Below are positions 43,378 to 53,566 of a stretch of DNA of 54,772 nt, piece after piece. Source of the stretch: Chitinophagaceae bacterium (GTDB lineage: Bacteria; Bacteroidota; Bacteroidia; Chitinophagales; Chitinophagaceae); the NCBI GenBank assembly GCA_004322425.1, contig SCVJ01000018.1, positions 1 to 54,772 on the forward strand, written 5' to 3'. Position numbers and translations under genes: made by a program. The first letter of the stretch is position 1; every line of letters starts with the position of its first letter. A model generated the notes under the pieces. That model did no database searches. It was given only the letters and a program-made list of their open reading frames with translations, and was not told the origin of the DNA.

Positions 43378-44295
43378 TTAATCGATTGGAACATGTAATT
43401 GATTGAGCAGTTTATTGAATTCCTCCAATGAGTAATATTCAAATGTTATCGAACCACTGCTGTCTTTACTATGTTTCAATTTTACACGAGTTGAGAAATG
43501 AGATGCTAATTTATCTTCAATTCTTTGAAAATTATTAGGAAGCATTGTTTTTTTATAATTTTTAACAATACCGCTTTGCTTGTACAAATTGCGAACTAAA
43601 GCTTCTGTTTGGCGAACAGACAATCCTTTTTCTTTAATAGCATCAAAAACAAAAATTTGTTTGTCGATGGCGCCTACATTAATTAATGCGCGGGCATGTC
43701 CCATACTAATTTCGCCTTTTCGAACTGCAATTTGTATATCGGGTGGAAGTTTTAATAGACGAATAAAGTTGGCTACAGTACTTCTGTCTTTTCCAATTCG
43801 TTCCGCAACTTGTTCTTGCGTAAAGTCGAGTTCTTCCATCATTCGTTTGCAACTCAGAGAAACTTCTATTGCATTTAAGTCTTCTCTCTGTAGATTTTCT
43901 AATAACGCTAACTCCAATAGTTGCTGATCATTTGCTTGTCGAATGTAGGCGGGTATATCTTTCAATCCTGCAATTTTTGCTGCTCTCAATCTTCGTTCAC
44001 CCGAAATAAGACGATATCTTCCATTGGGAAGAGGGGAAATAGTTATGGGTTGAATTACATCGTGCATTTTTAGCGAAGAAGCAAGTTCTTGTAATGATTG
44101 TTCATCAAAGTCGCGCCGAGGTTGTTTAGGATTGGGATCTATTTCATCAACCATGATACGCATAGTTCCTGTTGCAGTTTGCACCACATGCGTTTTTAAA
44201 TTTCCAGATCCTGTTTTCAAATCTGCATCAATACTTTGTAGTAGCGATCGAATTCCTTTTCCAAGTGCTTCTTTATTTTGTTTGGGCTGAATCAT
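43378..44295 (-). CDS. parB: chromosome partitioning protein ParB (Spo0J-like)
   Basis: 305 aa. KEALGKGIRSLLQSI at the start is the ParA-activating region. The ParB/CTPase domain shows IDPNPKQPRRDFDEQSLQELASS, IQPITISPLPNGRYRLISGERRLRAAKIAG and EIALLENLQREDLN-like LALLENLQREDLNAIE, then the KorB-type HTH TQEQVAERIGKDRSTVANFIRLLKLP. It binds parS and loads as a clamp. No consensus parS was found in the window. Next to parA by 45 bp. Confidence 0.95.
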   Translation of the reverse strand: MIQPKQNKEALGKGIRSLLQSIDADLKTGSGNLKTHVVQTATGTMRIMVDEIDPNPKQPRRDFDEQSLQELASSLKMHDVIQPITISPLPNGRYRLISGERRLRAAKIAGLKDIPAYIRQANDQQLLELALLENLQREDLNAIEVSLSCKRMMEELDFTQEQVAERIGKDRSTVANFIRLLKLPPDIQIAVRKGEISMGHARALINVGAIDKQIFVFDAIKEKGLSVRQTEALVRNLYKQSGIVKNYKKTMLPNNFQRIEDKLASHFSTRVKLKHSKDSSGSITFEYYSLEEFNKLLNQLHVPID

Positions 44296-44340
44296 ATTTA
44301 TTTTTGAACTTTGAAATTGAAACTAATAAGGGGTATAAAA

Positions 44341-45144
44341 TTAAAATTCCAACACTCTTTCTTCTTGCGACAATTTGGTTAGATTATTTTTTTGTAATAT
44401 TTCTTTTGCAAGATTTAAGTAATTCATGGTTCCTTTACAGTTGCCGTCGTATAAAACAACTGGCTTTCCCACACTTGGCGCTTCGCTCAATTTTGAATTT
44501 CGGTGGATGATGGTATTAAAAACGGTTTCTTCAAAATGCTTTCGAACTTCACTGACAACTTGATTACACAATCGCAATCTACCATCATACATCGTCATTA
44601 ATATTCCCTCAATCGTTAGTTCTGTATTGAGTCTGTTTTGAATAATTTTTATAGTGTTCAATAATTTGCCTAATCCTTCCAATGCAAAAAATTCACATTG
44701 AACTGGAACTATCACCGAGTCGGCTGCGGTAAGTGCATTTACTGTAATTAATCCCAGTGAAGGCGAGCAATCAATAATGATAAAATCATAGTCGTCTTTA
44801 ATTTTATCTAAAATATTTTTCAGAACTATTTCGCGGTTGGGAAAATTTATCATTTCAATTTCTGCGCCAACCAAATCAATATGTGAAGGAATTAAATCAA
44901 GGTTAGGTATTTCAGTTTTTAGTAAAACTTCTTTGCACTTGGAATGATTCACCATACAGTCGTACAAATTTTGTGTGATATTATGAAGATCAAATCCAAC
45001 TCCGGTGGTACTATTGGCTTGTGGATCTGCATCGACTAGTAACGTTTTGAATTCGAGTACAGCAAAGCTGGCCGCTAAATTAATAGCTGTTGTTGTTTTT
45101 CCAACACCACCTTTTTGATTAGCTATTCCTATAATTTTCCCCAT
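44341..45144 (-). CDS. parA: chromosome partitioning ATPase ParA (Soj-like)
   Basis: 267 aa. Deviant Walker A IANQKGGVGKTTTAINLA at residues about 7-24, LVDADPQANST, DFIIIDCSPSLGLITVNAL and VPVQCEFFALEGL are hallmarks. It works with ParB to segregate the chromosome origin. First gene of the parA-parB-DUF5683-dapB run; a 386-bp gap precedes it. Confidence 0.96.
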   Translation of the reverse strand: MGKIIGIANQKGGVGKTTTAINLAASFAVLEFKTLLVDADPQANSTTGVGFDLHNITQNLYDCMVNHSKCKEVLLKTEIPNLDLIPSHIDLVGAEIEMINFPNREIVLKNILDKIKDDYDFIIIDCSPSLGLITVNALTAADSVIVPVQCEFFALEGLGKLLNTIKIIQNRLNTELTIEGILMTMYDGRLRLCNQVVSEVRKHFEETVFNTIIHRNSKLSEAPSVGKPVVLYDGNCKGTMNYLNLAKEILQKNNLTKLSQEERVLEF

Positions 45145-45530
45145 TTTTTTACATTAATTTAATTTCTCCAATATTTAATCTCAACAACTTCAATCATTTT
45201 TGCATCTAGAGTAAAATTGTCGCCAATAGGTAAAACCGCAAAATTTAGTTTTGCCCATTTTGGGATTTTCTGCAATTTCTACTTAAAAGTAGGAGTGTCC
45301 GAAAATGGTTAATCTTATCTGTTTACCCTTTAATACTTACGATTGAGACAAAAATAAGTTTTCAAAATTAAACAAGCTCACAAATCATTAATTGCCTTGT
45401 ATTGGTATCCATTTTTGTGGGTAATAATTTAGTAATATGATTTAAAAAAAGTTAAACCAACAGCTCATTTTGAAGTCGAATTTTGAAGTTATCTTGTGTC
45501 CATATTTTATTAAAAAAGTTGACTTAATAG
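45145..45530. other. Intergenic region between divergent parA and a beta-barrel gene
   Basis: The longest gap in the window, 386 bp, AT-rich, with no coding frame worth naming. It should hold divergent promoters, but no clean TTG/TAnnTTTG pair was found. A short palindrome CTACTT-AA-AAGTAG is at 45279-45292. I saw no parS-like TGTTTCACGTGAAACA and no cluster of DnaA boxes, so nothing marks it as an origin. Confidence 0.6.
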
Positions 45531-46562
45531 ATGTTTAAAATAAAATTTATTATAATCCCCCTTCTGTTTTTTGGAACGGTGACATTCTCACAAGTTACCG
45601 TTAAGGATTCTGTTTCTGAAAAGTCAAGTGAATTGGCATTTTTAGCTGATTCAACTTTGGATTTTGAGTTAATGATGAAAGATTTAGATTGGTTTCTGGA
45701 TTCAATTTCAACACCTCATAGTTATTTTATGGGAACGGTGGGATTTGGAAAGGGCTATTATAATTTTATTAATAAAGCCGATATATTACTGGAAACTGAA
45801 AGTAAGCTAACATATACGCCGATGGTTGGATATTTTCATAAATCTGGTTTCAATTTTTCTGTCATGGGCAATGTGCTGAGGTATAACAATAAAACCAGTA
45901 TGTATCAGTTTTCCATAAGTCCGGGATATGATTATTTGGAAAATAGGGACTTTGCTGCTGGACTTATATTTACAAGATATTTTACAAGGAACGATATTCC
46001 ATTTTATACCACACCATTACAAAACGAAATATTTTCTTATTTCACATATCGAAAATGGTGGCTGAAACCTTCTATGAAAGTAAGTTATGGATGGGGTAGT
46101 CGCTCTGAATATTCCGAACGAGAAACGCTTATTCAAGATTTGAGACTACGACGTGATGGAATTATTAAAATTAATTCTAAAGAATCTATCAACGATTTTT
46201 CAATCAGCTGGGATGTAAAACATGATTTTTATTGGTTAGACATTTTTTCAGATAATGATCATATTCGTATTTCACCACAAATTGCTTTTGATTGTGGTAC
46301 TCAAAAATTTGGATTTAATCAATCGGCTAACACCTATGCAACCACTCGTAGAACAAATTCCGATATACTCTACCAAACTGAAAATATATATTTAGATGAT
46401 CAAATACAATTTCAACCCTTGTCGCTTGGATTATTATTACGTGGCGAATATTCCATAGGGAAGTTTTTTATCCAATCTCAACTAACAATGGATTATTATT
46501 TTCCAGCGCTCAATAATAATTTTAGCTCCTTTTTTTCTTTAAATGCAGGATTTGTTTTTTAA
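45531..46562 (+). CDS. outer-membrane beta-barrel protein, function unknown
   Basis: 343 aa with a signal peptide (to about residue 20, TFSQ). A stretch rich in Ser/Asp/Leu (LDFELMMKDLDWFLDS) is followed by many alternating amphipathic strands (for example GFNFSVMGNVLRYNNK, FSISPGYDYL, SYFTYRKWWLKPSMKVSYGWG in part) and ends in SLNAGFVF with the terminal Phe typical of outer-membrane barrels. I do not recognise a named family. It is followed 69 bp later by another barrel gene. Confidence 0.7.
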   Translation: MFKIKFIIIPLLFFGTVTFSQVTVKDSVSEKSSELAFLADSTLDFELMMKDLDWFLDSISTPHSYFMGTVGFGKGYYNFINKADILLETESKLTYTPMVGYFHKSGFNFSVMGNVLRYNNKTSMYQFSISPGYDYLENRDFAAGLIFTRYFTRNDIPFYTTPLQNEIFSYFTYRKWWLKPSMKVSYGWGSRSEYSERETLIQDLRLRRDGIIKINSKESINDFSISWDVKHDFYWLDIFSDNDHIRISPQIAFDCGTQKFGFNQSANTYATTRRTNSDILYQTENIYLDDQIQFQPLSLGLLLRGEYSIGKFFIQSQLTMDYYFPALNNNFSSFFSLNAGFVF

Positions 46563-46631
46563 TTCTCAACTTTGCATTTGAGAAAATGTACTAATTAGTT
46601 TTAAATAACGTTTTTATTCAAAACAAATAAT

Positions 46632-47219
46632 ATGAAATATAAAATTATCGCAACAATAATGTTGTCGATTTCAGTTTATTCTGCTTCCGCACAATTTAGA
46701 ATTGGCGCAAAAGCTGGCGTAAATATTGTAAAAATTAATGCTATTTCATTTAGCGATCAATTTGAATACGGCTACCATGCCGGTGGATTTTTGGAAATAG
46801 GATTGATACCAAAGAAATTATCATTACAGCCCGAATTACTTTGGAGTCAATATTCCACTACGGTTGCCAGCAGCTATACAACCGTTTATCAAAATGTAAT
46901 TACATCCGCACAACTTCAAGTGGATTTGAGTTATCTCACCATCCCCATTCTTTTAAATTACAAATTTGTAGGTCCTTTGTATTTACAAGCGGGACCCCAA
47001 TATGGAATCTTAATGGATAAAGGGCAATCAATTTTACAAAATGGAGAACAAGCATTCAAAAAAGGAGCTTTTTCAATGATTGGCGGAGTTCAAATTCGGC
47101 TTACAAAAATTTCTCTAAACGCAAGGTATGTAGCGGGTTTGAATAATATAAACGATATCGATAATAAGGATAGCTGGAAATCTCAAGCGATCCAAGTTTC
47201 ATTAGGTTTGGTGCTTTAA
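46632..47219 (+). CDS. outer-membrane beta-barrel (porin/PorT-like) protein
   Basis: 195 aa with a signal peptide (ending SASAQ). FRIGAKAGVNIVKINAISF, FEYGYHAGGFLEIGLIP and LSLQPELLWSQYST are the start of the Bacteroidota OMP_b-brl_2 barrel; DLSYLTIPILLNYKFVGPLYLQAGPQYG and AFKKGAFSMIGGVQIRL (shown in pieces) continue it. Eight strands by length. Related proteins are often annotated as porin family or PorT family; a precise role is unknown. Confidence 0.83.
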   Translation: MKYKIIATIMLSISVYSASAQFRIGAKAGVNIVKINAISFSDQFEYGYHAGGFLEIGLIPKKLSLQPELLWSQYSTTVASSYTTVYQNVITSAQLQVDLSYLTIPILLNYKFVGPLYLQAGPQYGILMDKGQSILQNGEQAFKKGAFSMIGGVQIRLTKISLNARYVAGLNNINDIDNKDSWKSQAIQVSLGLVL

Positions 47220-47349
47220 AAAATGTGTATTGGTATTGTCATTAAAGTTCTAGATTAAAGTTTTTTACCCAACAGAAGGGCCTCAAATAATTAGAAATTA
47301 AAAAACGGGCATGAAAATTGCCTTGTTGTAGTTCTATAAAATTATGATG

Positions 47350-47364
47350 TCAAAATTATTTTGA
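47350..47364. promoter_or_regulatory. Inverted repeat upstream of lon
   Basis: TCAAAAT-T-ATTTTGA, perfect 7-bp arms with one central base, 29 nt before the lon ATG. A copy of GATGTCA lies on each side (direct repeat). It could be an operator, though AT-rich symmetry arises easily by chance here. It is not a CIRCE element. Confidence 0.3.
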
Positions 47365-47393
47365 TGTCAGGTTGTCAATTCAGAAATTAAACT

Positions 47394-49799
47394 ATGGAAT
47401 ATTCGAAAATGTTTTTGCCAGAAGAAGATGAAATGGATATCATTTCGCTGCTACCATTAAATCAACAGGAGGGAGAGTTCAATGATGGAGCAGTTTTGCC
47501 AAAGGAACTGCCACTTTTACCTTTACGGAATACAGTTTTGTTTCCGGGCATTGTTTTACCCATAACCGTTGGAAGAGATAAAAGTATTAAGGCTGTAAAC
47601 GATGCCTATAAAGCTGACAAATTGATAGGCGTAGTTGCACAAAAAGACAGCAAAATAGAAGATCCGGTAACTGAGGATATTGAAAGTATTGGAACTCTGG
47701 CCAAAATTGTGAAATTGATTAAAATGCCAGATGGTGGTACTACTGTCATCATTCAAGGCAGAAGTAGAATTAGCATCACAAAAATTTTAACCGATACTCC
47801 CTATTTCAAGGCAAGCGTTACTTCACTTCCAGATTTAGAAACTCCAAAAGAGGAAGATTTTGCAGCTTACGTTGCAACTATAAAAGATATGGCTGCAAAC
47901 ATTATTCATCTTTCTCCCAATATTCCTGCAGAGGCAGCAATCATTTTACGCAATATTGAAAGTCCTTCTTTTTTAATTCATTTTATTTCCAGTAATCTAA
48001 ATGCCGAGCTTAAGGAAAAGCAACAATTATTAGAAACGGATAGTATTCGTGAACGTGCTGATAAGATGATGCAGATTTTGCAAAGAGAACTTCAGTTTGC
48101 TGAACTAAAAAATAAAGTAACTGCAAAAACCAGAACTGAATTGGATAAGCAGCAGCGCGATTATTTTTTGCAGCAGCAGATGAAAAATATCAAAGAAGAA
48201 CTTGGCGGAGAAGCAAACGATCGGGAATTAAAGGAAATGCAAAAAAAGGGAGAAGCCATGAAATGGTCGGATGCTGCTAAAGAAATGTTCAAGAAAGGAA
48301 TTGAAAAATTAGAACGAATGCATCCAAGTACACCTGATTATTCTGTGGTGTATAATCATCTTGATTTGATGCTCGATTTGCCTTGGGAAACTTATACAAC
48401 AGATAAATACGATCTCAAAAAAGCAAAGAAGAAGTTAGATTTGGATCACTACGGGATGAATAAAATAAAAGAAAGAATTTTGGAATATTTGGCCGTTTTA
48501 AAATTGAAAGGCGATATGAAGAGCCCGATTCTTTGCTTTATTGGACCTCCCGGAATTGGAAAAACATCATTAGGAAGAAGTATTGCCGGAGCCATTGGAA
48601 GAAAATATGTTCGGCAAAGTTTAGGAGGTCTGCACGATGAAAGTGAAATTCGTGGCCATCGGAAAACCTATATTGGTGCGATGCCTGGCCGTATTTTGCA
48701 ATCAATACGAAAAGCAAAGTCTTCCAATCCCGTCATTATTCTTGATGAAATTGACAAAATAGGAAATGATTTTAGAGGAGATCCTTCTTCTGCTTTATTG
48801 GAAGTGCTTGATCCGGAACAAAATCATAGTTTTTACGACAATTATCTTGAATTGGAATATGATTTGAGCAAGGTTTTATTTATTGCAACTGCAAATAATA
48901 TTCAAAATATTCAACCTGCTTTGCGCGATAGATTGGAAATTATAGATTTGAGTGGTTATGCTGTTGAAGAAAAAATAGAAATTGCAAAACGACATTTGAT
49001 TCCAAAACAAAAAGATGCACATGGATTAAAAACAACTAATTTTTCAATTTCTGAAAAAGTACTTGAAAAATTAATTCAGGAATATACAAGAGAAAGCGGC
49101 GTGAGGGAATTAGATCGAATGTTGGCTTCCATCATGAGAAATCAAGCAAAAGCGCTTATCCTTCACAACAAAGTGAAACCAATTTTAACTCCGAATGATA
49201 CTGAAAAGATTTTAGGGAAACCCAAATTCAGTAATGAAATATATAAAACTGCAAATATGCCAGGAGTGGCGGTTGGCCTTGCGTGGACGTATGTTGGCGG
49301 CGAAATACTTTTTATTGAAACGAGTCTTAGCGAAGGAAAAGGGGAGTTGAAAATAACCGGCAATCTTGGAAATGTGATGAAAGAAAGTGCCACTACGGCT
49401 TTAAGTTATTTACAAGCCAATGCAAAAAAGTATGGTATTGATAGTAAACTTTTTGAGAAAAAAAATATTCACATTCATGTACCCGAAGGTGCTGTGCCTA
49501 AAGATGGTCCCAGTGCAGGTATAACCATGATGACTGCTTTGGCATCAGCATTTACTTCAAAAAAAGTGCAACCTTATTTTGCAATGACTGGTGAAATAAC
49601 ACTTCGAGGACAGGTTTTGCCTGTTGGTGGAATTAAGGAAAAAGTGCTAGCCGCAAAACGTGCCGGAATAAAAGAGTTAATTCTATGTTGGCAAAATGAA
49701 AAAGATGTGGATGAAATTGATAGTGATTTTATTAAGGGACTAAAGTTTCGATATGTCAAAACAATGAATCAGGTGTTGGAATTAGCATTGGTGAAATAA
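47394..49799 (+). CDS. lon: ATP-dependent protease Lon
   Basis: 801 aa, full-length. N-terminal LON domain ([21 protein letters not shown] in pieces, about 40-230), a coiled coil ([20 protein letters not shown]), the AAA module with [35 protein letters not shown] and ILDEIDKIG, and the protease with Ser707 in KDGPSAGIT and Lys750 in [10 protein letters not shown]. It degrades misfolded and regulatory proteins. It has its own promoter region with an inverted repeat and precedes porQ by 28 bp. Confidence 0.96.
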   Translation: MEYSKMFLPEEDEMDIISLLPLNQQEGEFNDGAVLPKELPLLPLRNTVLFPGIVLPITVGRDKSIKAVNDAYKADKLIGVVAQKDSKIEDPVTEDIESIGTLAKIVKLIKMPDGGTTVIIQGRSRISITKILTDTPYFKASVTSLPDLETPKEEDFAAYVATIKDMAANIIHLSPNIPAEAAIILRNIESPSFLIHFISSNLNAELKEKQQLLETDSIRERADKMMQILQRELQFAELKNKVTAKTRTELDKQQRDYFLQQQMKNIKEELGGEANDRELKEMQKKGEAMKWSDAAKEMFKKGIEKLERMHPSTPDYSVVYNHLDLMLDLPWETYTTDKYDLKKAKKKLDLDHYGMNKIKERILEYLAVLKLKGDMKSPILCFIGPPGIGKTSLGRSIAGAIGRKYVRQSLGGLHDESEIRGHRKTYIGAMPGRILQSIRKAKSSNPVIILDEIDKIGNDFRGDPSSALLEVLDPEQNHSFYDNYLELEYDLSKVLFIATANNIQNIQPALRDRLEIIDLSGYAVEEKIEIAKRHLIPKQKDAHGLKTTNFSISEKVLEKLIQEYTRESGVRELDRMLASIMRNQAKALILHNKVKPILTPNDTEKILGKPKFSNEIYKTANMPGVAVGLAWTYVGGEILFIETSLSEGKGELKITGNLGNVMKESATTALSYLQANAKKYGIDSKLFEKKNIHIHVPEGAVPKDGPSAGITMMTALASAFTSKKVQPYFAMTGEITLRGQVLPVGGIKEKVLAAKRAGIKELILCWQNEKDVDEIDSDFIKGLKFRYVKTMNQVLELALVK

Positions 49800-49827
49800 T
49801 TTACATCTATTCAATATCTTCAACTAA

Positions 49828-50880
49828 TTGAAAGTTACTTTATACTTTTTATTGGCAAGTTTGTTTGTAGGCAATGCTGTCTTTTCACAAACATTGGGAG
49901 GGAATGCTGTTTTTAATTTTCTTCGTTTTCCTGCAACTACGCAGCTCACCGCATTGGGTGGTGTAAATGTTTCTGCTACCTCAAATGATGTTGGTTTAGC
50001 ATTTAATAATCCTTCTTTGTTGAGAAAAGAAATGCACACACAACTAAATTCAGTATTCAATTCTTTTTATGGAGGAATCAATTCGTATAACCTCAACTTT
50101 GGTTTTCGGAATGAAAAATTGAAAACAAATTTTGCAGGCGGTCTTCACTATTTTGATTATGGTAAAATAGTTGAAACCGACGCTTCGGGTAATCTGTTGG
50201 GTATGATTAAACCAACGGATTGGGTAATTCAGATTTCAGCTTCTCACCATTATTTAAAAAAGTGGAACTATGGCACAACATTGAAATTTATTTCATCCAA
50301 TTATGGTTTATATCGTTCCAGCGGTGTTGCGATGGATATTGGAGTTTTATTTCAAGATTCACTTTTTGCGGCTTCTGTAGTTGTAAAGAATGTGGGGTTT
50401 CAACTGAAAAAATATACGGGAACACTTTCAGAAGAACTTCCATTTGACGTACAAGCTGGAGTTACCAAAAAGTTGAGAGATGCCCCCATTTCATTTTCGT
50501 TAACAGCGCAACGATTGCATCAATTTAATATTAACTACAGCGATACAATCTTTAATAATCTATATGGAATAAACAATAATTCTTCGTTTATTCAACAGCT
50601 CTTTAATCATTTAATTCTTGCTGTTCAATTTTATCCTACTTCTGCCATTGAACTATCCTTGGGCTACAATCATTTACGGAGAAATGAATTAAATGTTGCT
50701 AACGCGACAAATGGACTGAATGGATTTTCTATGGGTGTTGGTGTGCTTTTGAAGAAAATTAATTTCAGGTATGCAATTGCCTATTATCAAAACAATACTG
50801 CGTACAGCCAATTTGGTTTGAATATAAAACTGAATGAATATTTTGGTCTCGGAAAATTTGGGGAACGAATCTTTTGGTAG
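49828..50880 (+). CDS. porQ: type IX secretion system protein PorQ
   Basis: 350 aa with a signal peptide (ending FSQ). The mature start GGNAVFNFLRFPATTQLTALGGVNVS and DVGLAFNNPSLLRKEMH (in part) are PorQ hallmarks, followed by a barrel-like series of strands (FAGGLHYFDYGKI, HYLKKWNYGTTLKFI, LSLGYNHLRRNEL). PorQ belongs to the type IX secretion and cell-surface attachment machinery. The start codon is TTG: the preceding in-frame codon is a TAA, and the signal peptide begins right at the TTG. It ends 3 bp from the convergent M42 peptidase gene. Confidence 0.88.
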   Translation: MKVTLYFLLASLFVGNAVFSQTLGGNAVFNFLRFPATTQLTALGGVNVSATSNDVGLAFNNPSLLRKEMHTQLNSVFNSFYGGINSYNLNFGFRNEKLKTNFAGGLHYFDYGKIVETDASGNLLGMIKPTDWVIQISASHHYLKKWNYGTTLKFISSNYGLYRSSGVAMDIGVLFQDSLFAASVVVKNVGFQLKKYTGTLSEELPFDVQAGVTKKLRDAPISFSLTAQRLHQFNINYSDTIFNNLYGINNNSSFIQQLFNHLILAVQFYPTSAIELSLGYNHLRRNELNVANATNGLNGFSMGVGVLLKKINFRYAIAYYQNNTAYSQFGLNIKLNEYFGLGKFGERIFW

Positions 50881-50883
50881 CTT

Positions 50884-51996
50884 TTACAAGTAACTCAAAC
50901 TTGTCTTGGGTGTAAGTTTCAAAAGTGTTTCATAAATAAGTTTGATGGTATTTTCAATATCATCTTTATGTAACATTTCTACGGTTGTGTGCATATAGCG
51001 TAAAGGGATTGAAATTAAAACTGAAGGACAGCCATCATTGGCATACGCAAACGAATCGGTATCGGTTCCTGTACTTCTGCTAAGTGTTCTCCATTGCACT
51101 TTAATTTTTTTATCGGCAGCTACATTTTCTACAAACTCGAGTAGTTTATTATGAATAGCAGGGGCATAAGCCAGCGATGGTCCTTTGCCACAAGAAATTT
51201 CTCCTTCAATAATTTTACTGATCATTGGTGTACTAGTGTCGTGCGTTACATCAGTTACAATGGCAATATCAGGTTTTATTTTGCGAGCAATCATTTCGGC
51301 ACCACGCAATCCAATTTCTTCTTGTACAGCATTTACAACATATAAACTATAAGGAAGTTTTTTCCGATTTTGCTTTAGTAGTCGAGCTGCCTCGGCTATT
51401 ATAAAACCGCCAATACGATTATCAAAAGCACGGCCTACAAAATGATTGTATGCTAATTCGTCAAATCCATCTTGGTACGTAACAACAGCGCCAATATGAA
51501 TTCCCAACTGTTCTACTTCTTTTTTATTTTTAGCACCGCAATCCAAAAAAAGATTATCTACTTTGGGTTGTGGCTCTTTTTGATCAGGATTACTTAACCT
51601 TGTGTGAATTGCAGGCCATCCGAATACAGCTTTTACTTTTACTTTTTTACAATGAATGATTACTCGTTGTCCCGGTGCAATTTGATGGTCAACGCCACCG
51701 TTTCTTTTTAAGTACAGTAATCCTTCGGAACTAATGTAATTGACAAACCAACTAATCTCGTCGGCATGGGCTTCAATAACAACTTTAAATTTTTCATTTG
51801 GATTAATAACGCCAACGGCTGTGCCGTATGCATCTACAAAATGAGTATCTATAAAAGGCTTTAGATAATCGAGCCATAATTTTTGTCCGTTTATTTCAAA
51901 TCCAACTGGTGAGGAATTGTTAATGTAATTTTTCAAAAACAAAAGAGAAGATTCTGTAAGAATAGATTTTTGCTTTTTCTTAGTTGCTTTGGCCAT
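50884..51996 (-). CDS. M42 family metallo-aminopeptidase
   Basis: 370 aa. Members are large cobalt/zinc TET-type aminopeptidases (FrvX, glutamyl aminopeptidase). Metal ligands visible in order are His in EAHADEISW, Asp in FDNRIGGF, Glu-Glu in VQEEIGLRGAEM, Asp in TDVTHD and His in MHTTVEM. SPVGFEINGQ near the start and SDAD-like substrate loops (RSTGTDTDSFAY) agree. No signal peptide, so cytoplasmic. It shares no clear operon with neighbours; the lipoprotein gene upstream is 30 bp away on the same strand. Confidence 0.9.
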   Translation of the reverse strand: MAKATKKKQKSILTESSLLFLKNYINNSSPVGFEINGQKLWLDYLKPFIDTHFVDAYGTAVGVINPNEKFKVVIEAHADEISWFVNYISSEGLLYLKRNGGVDHQIAPGQRVIIHCKKVKVKAVFGWPAIHTRLSNPDQKEPQPKVDNLFLDCGAKNKKEVEQLGIHIGAVVTYQDGFDELAYNHFVGRAFDNRIGGFIIAEAARLLKQNRKKLPYSLYVVNAVQEEIGLRGAEMIARKIKPDIAIVTDVTHDTSTPMISKIIEGEISCGKGPSLAYAPAIHNKLLEFVENVAADKKIKVQWRTLSRSTGTDTDSFAYANDGCPSVLISIPLRYMHTTVEMLHKDDIENTIKLIYETLLKLTPKTSLSYL

Positions 51997-52026
51997 TTGT
52001 TACTAAATTTTATGAATTGATTCCCG

Positions 52027-52482
52027 TTATCGAATTACAAAAATATTGGAAACTGTTAGCGTATCGCTTTTATTTCCAGCTTTATCTCGGGCTACAAATT
52101 TTAAACTCAACGTGTCGGGTTCGTTGAAAGTTGTTCCGGGAATTCGTAGTGGTGGAATGCCAAATACAAGCCCGAATTGATAATTCAAACTAAGTTGAAA
52201 TTCTATAGAACTAGTATTAGTAAACTCTGGAATTTTATACGGACTGGGTGGTAATGTTATTGCTCCTCTTTTGTTCAGTCGTTGGCGAACTACAATTAAC
52301 GAATCATCAACGTCGCCTTCCTTGTCGGTGCATTGCAACTTGATTTGTAATGTACTGCCCGGAACAACCACCGTTTTGCTTACCGATATAAATTTAAGTT
52401 GTGGCTTTGTTTGAAACTTATCTTTGCTACAGGCTACCAGTAGCATAAGTGCAACGATGTAAACGGAAAGCCTGTTTTTCAT
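52027..52482 (-). CDS. predicted lipoprotein, function unknown
   Basis: 151 aa. Signal peptide with lipobox LLVAC (Cys18 or near) followed by SKDKF, so lipid-anchored. The mature part reads as an Ig-like/PKD-like beta protein: LKFISVSKTVVVPGSTLQIKLQ in parts, CTDKEGDVDDSLIV, then DTLSLKFVARDKAGNKSDTL. No named family recognised. It is divergent from the LuxE-like gene. Confidence 0.75.
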   Translation of the reverse strand: MKNRLSVYIVALMLLVACSKDKFQTKPQLKFISVSKTVVVPGSTLQIKLQCTDKEGDVDDSLIVVRQRLNKRGAITLPPSPYKIPEFTNTSSIEFQLSLNYQFGLVFGIPPLRIPGTTFNEPDTLSLKFVARDKAGNKSDTLTVSNIFVIR

Positions 52483-52535
52483 TTCCTTGTATTATTTGTA
52501 AACAAATTTATGCTTTAACCCTGTATTTTCCTATT

Positions 52536-53531
52536 ATGGTTTGTGAATGGAGTGATAAAATTTTTGGCGTAACCGAATCAAGTTTTGAAACATTGGCCTT
52601 GGAAGTATTTCAGTTTCAATATCAAAAAAATACAGTGTACAAAGCATTTGTAGATGCGTTGGGCGTAAATCCTTCAGCGGTAAATTCGGTGGAAAAAATT
52701 CCTTTTTTGCCTATTCAGTTTTTTAAAACACATAAAATAACAACCACTTCGTTTGAAGCCGAAGCCGTTTTTGAAAGCAGCGGAACAACACAGTTGATAC
52801 GAAGCAAACATTTTGTAAAAAGTCTTCAACTTTATCAACAAAGTTTTATAACCGGGTTTGAAAATATTTATGGATCACTTTCCAATTATTGTGTGTTGGG
52901 ATTGTTGCCATCTTATTTGGAACAAAAAAATTCTTCGTTGGTTTTTATGGTCAACAACTTCATTCAAAAAAGTAATCATCCAGAAAGCGGTTTTTATTTG
53001 TATGATTTTGAAAATTTAGCCAACACGCTAAAAAAGTTGGAAAAAGAAAAACAAAAAACACTTTTGTTGGGCGTAAGTTTTGCGTTGTTGGACTTTGCAG
53101 CACAATTTCCTATTCCGTTACAGCACACAATTGTAATGGAAACCGGAGGTATGAAAGGAAGACAAGAGGAAATAACGCGAGCATCACTTCACGCTGTATT
53201 AAAAAAATCTTTTCAATCAGAAACAATTCATTCAGAATATGGGATGACAGAACTTTTATCGCAAGCATATTCAGCTGGTGCTGGAATTTTTAATTGCCCA
53301 CAGTGGATGAAAATATTAATTAGAGAAAAAGAAGATCCTTTACAGATTGTTAACACTAAACAGGGTAAAACCGGGCTGGGCGCTTTCAATATAATTGACT
53401 TAGCCAATGTGTATAGTTGCAGTTTTATTGCCACGGAGGATGTAGGAAATTTTTTTGGGGAAAAAAAGTTTGAACTTTTAGGAAGATTGGATAACAGCGA
53501 GTTGCGCGGATGCAGCCAACTTGTTATATAA
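52536..53531 (+). CDS. LuxE-like acyl-protein synthetase
   Basis: 331 aa from the ATG at 52536; the frame extends upstream but that part overlaps the divergent lipoprotein gene and is not family-like. FESSGTTQLIRSKHFV (S-S-G-T-T loop) is the LuxE/ANL adenylation signature, with SVEKIPFLPIQFFKTHKI before it and METGGMKGRQEE, HSEYGMTELLSQAYS and ATEDVG (shown as blocks) after. LuxE activates fatty acids as acyl-AMP and transfers them; this stand-alone form lacks LuxC/LuxD neighbours. Substrate unknown. Confidence 0.82.
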   Translation: MVCEWSDKIFGVTESSFETLALEVFQFQYQKNTVYKAFVDALGVNPSAVNSVEKIPFLPIQFFKTHKITTTSFEAEAVFESSGTTQLIRSKHFVKSLQLYQQSFITGFENIYGSLSNYCVLGLLPSYLEQKNSSLVFMVNNFIQKSNHPESGFYLYDFENLANTLKKLEKEKQKTLLLGVSFALLDFAAQFPIPLQHTIVMETGGMKGRQEEITRASLHAVLKKSFQSETIHSEYGMTELLSQAYSAGAGIFNCPQWMKILIREKEDPLQIVNTKQGKTGLGAFNIIDLANVYSCSFIATEDVGNFFGEKKFELLGRLDNSELRGCSQLVI

Positions 53532-53566
53532 GTAGGTCATTGAAAATAAGCAATTTAAAATAAAAT

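Noticed and set aside
45279-45292. Palindrome CTACTT-AA-AAGTAG upstream of parA considered as an operator or parS
   Set aside because: Only 6-bp arms, AT-rich, and unlike known parS; noted in the intergenic entry but not claimed as a site.
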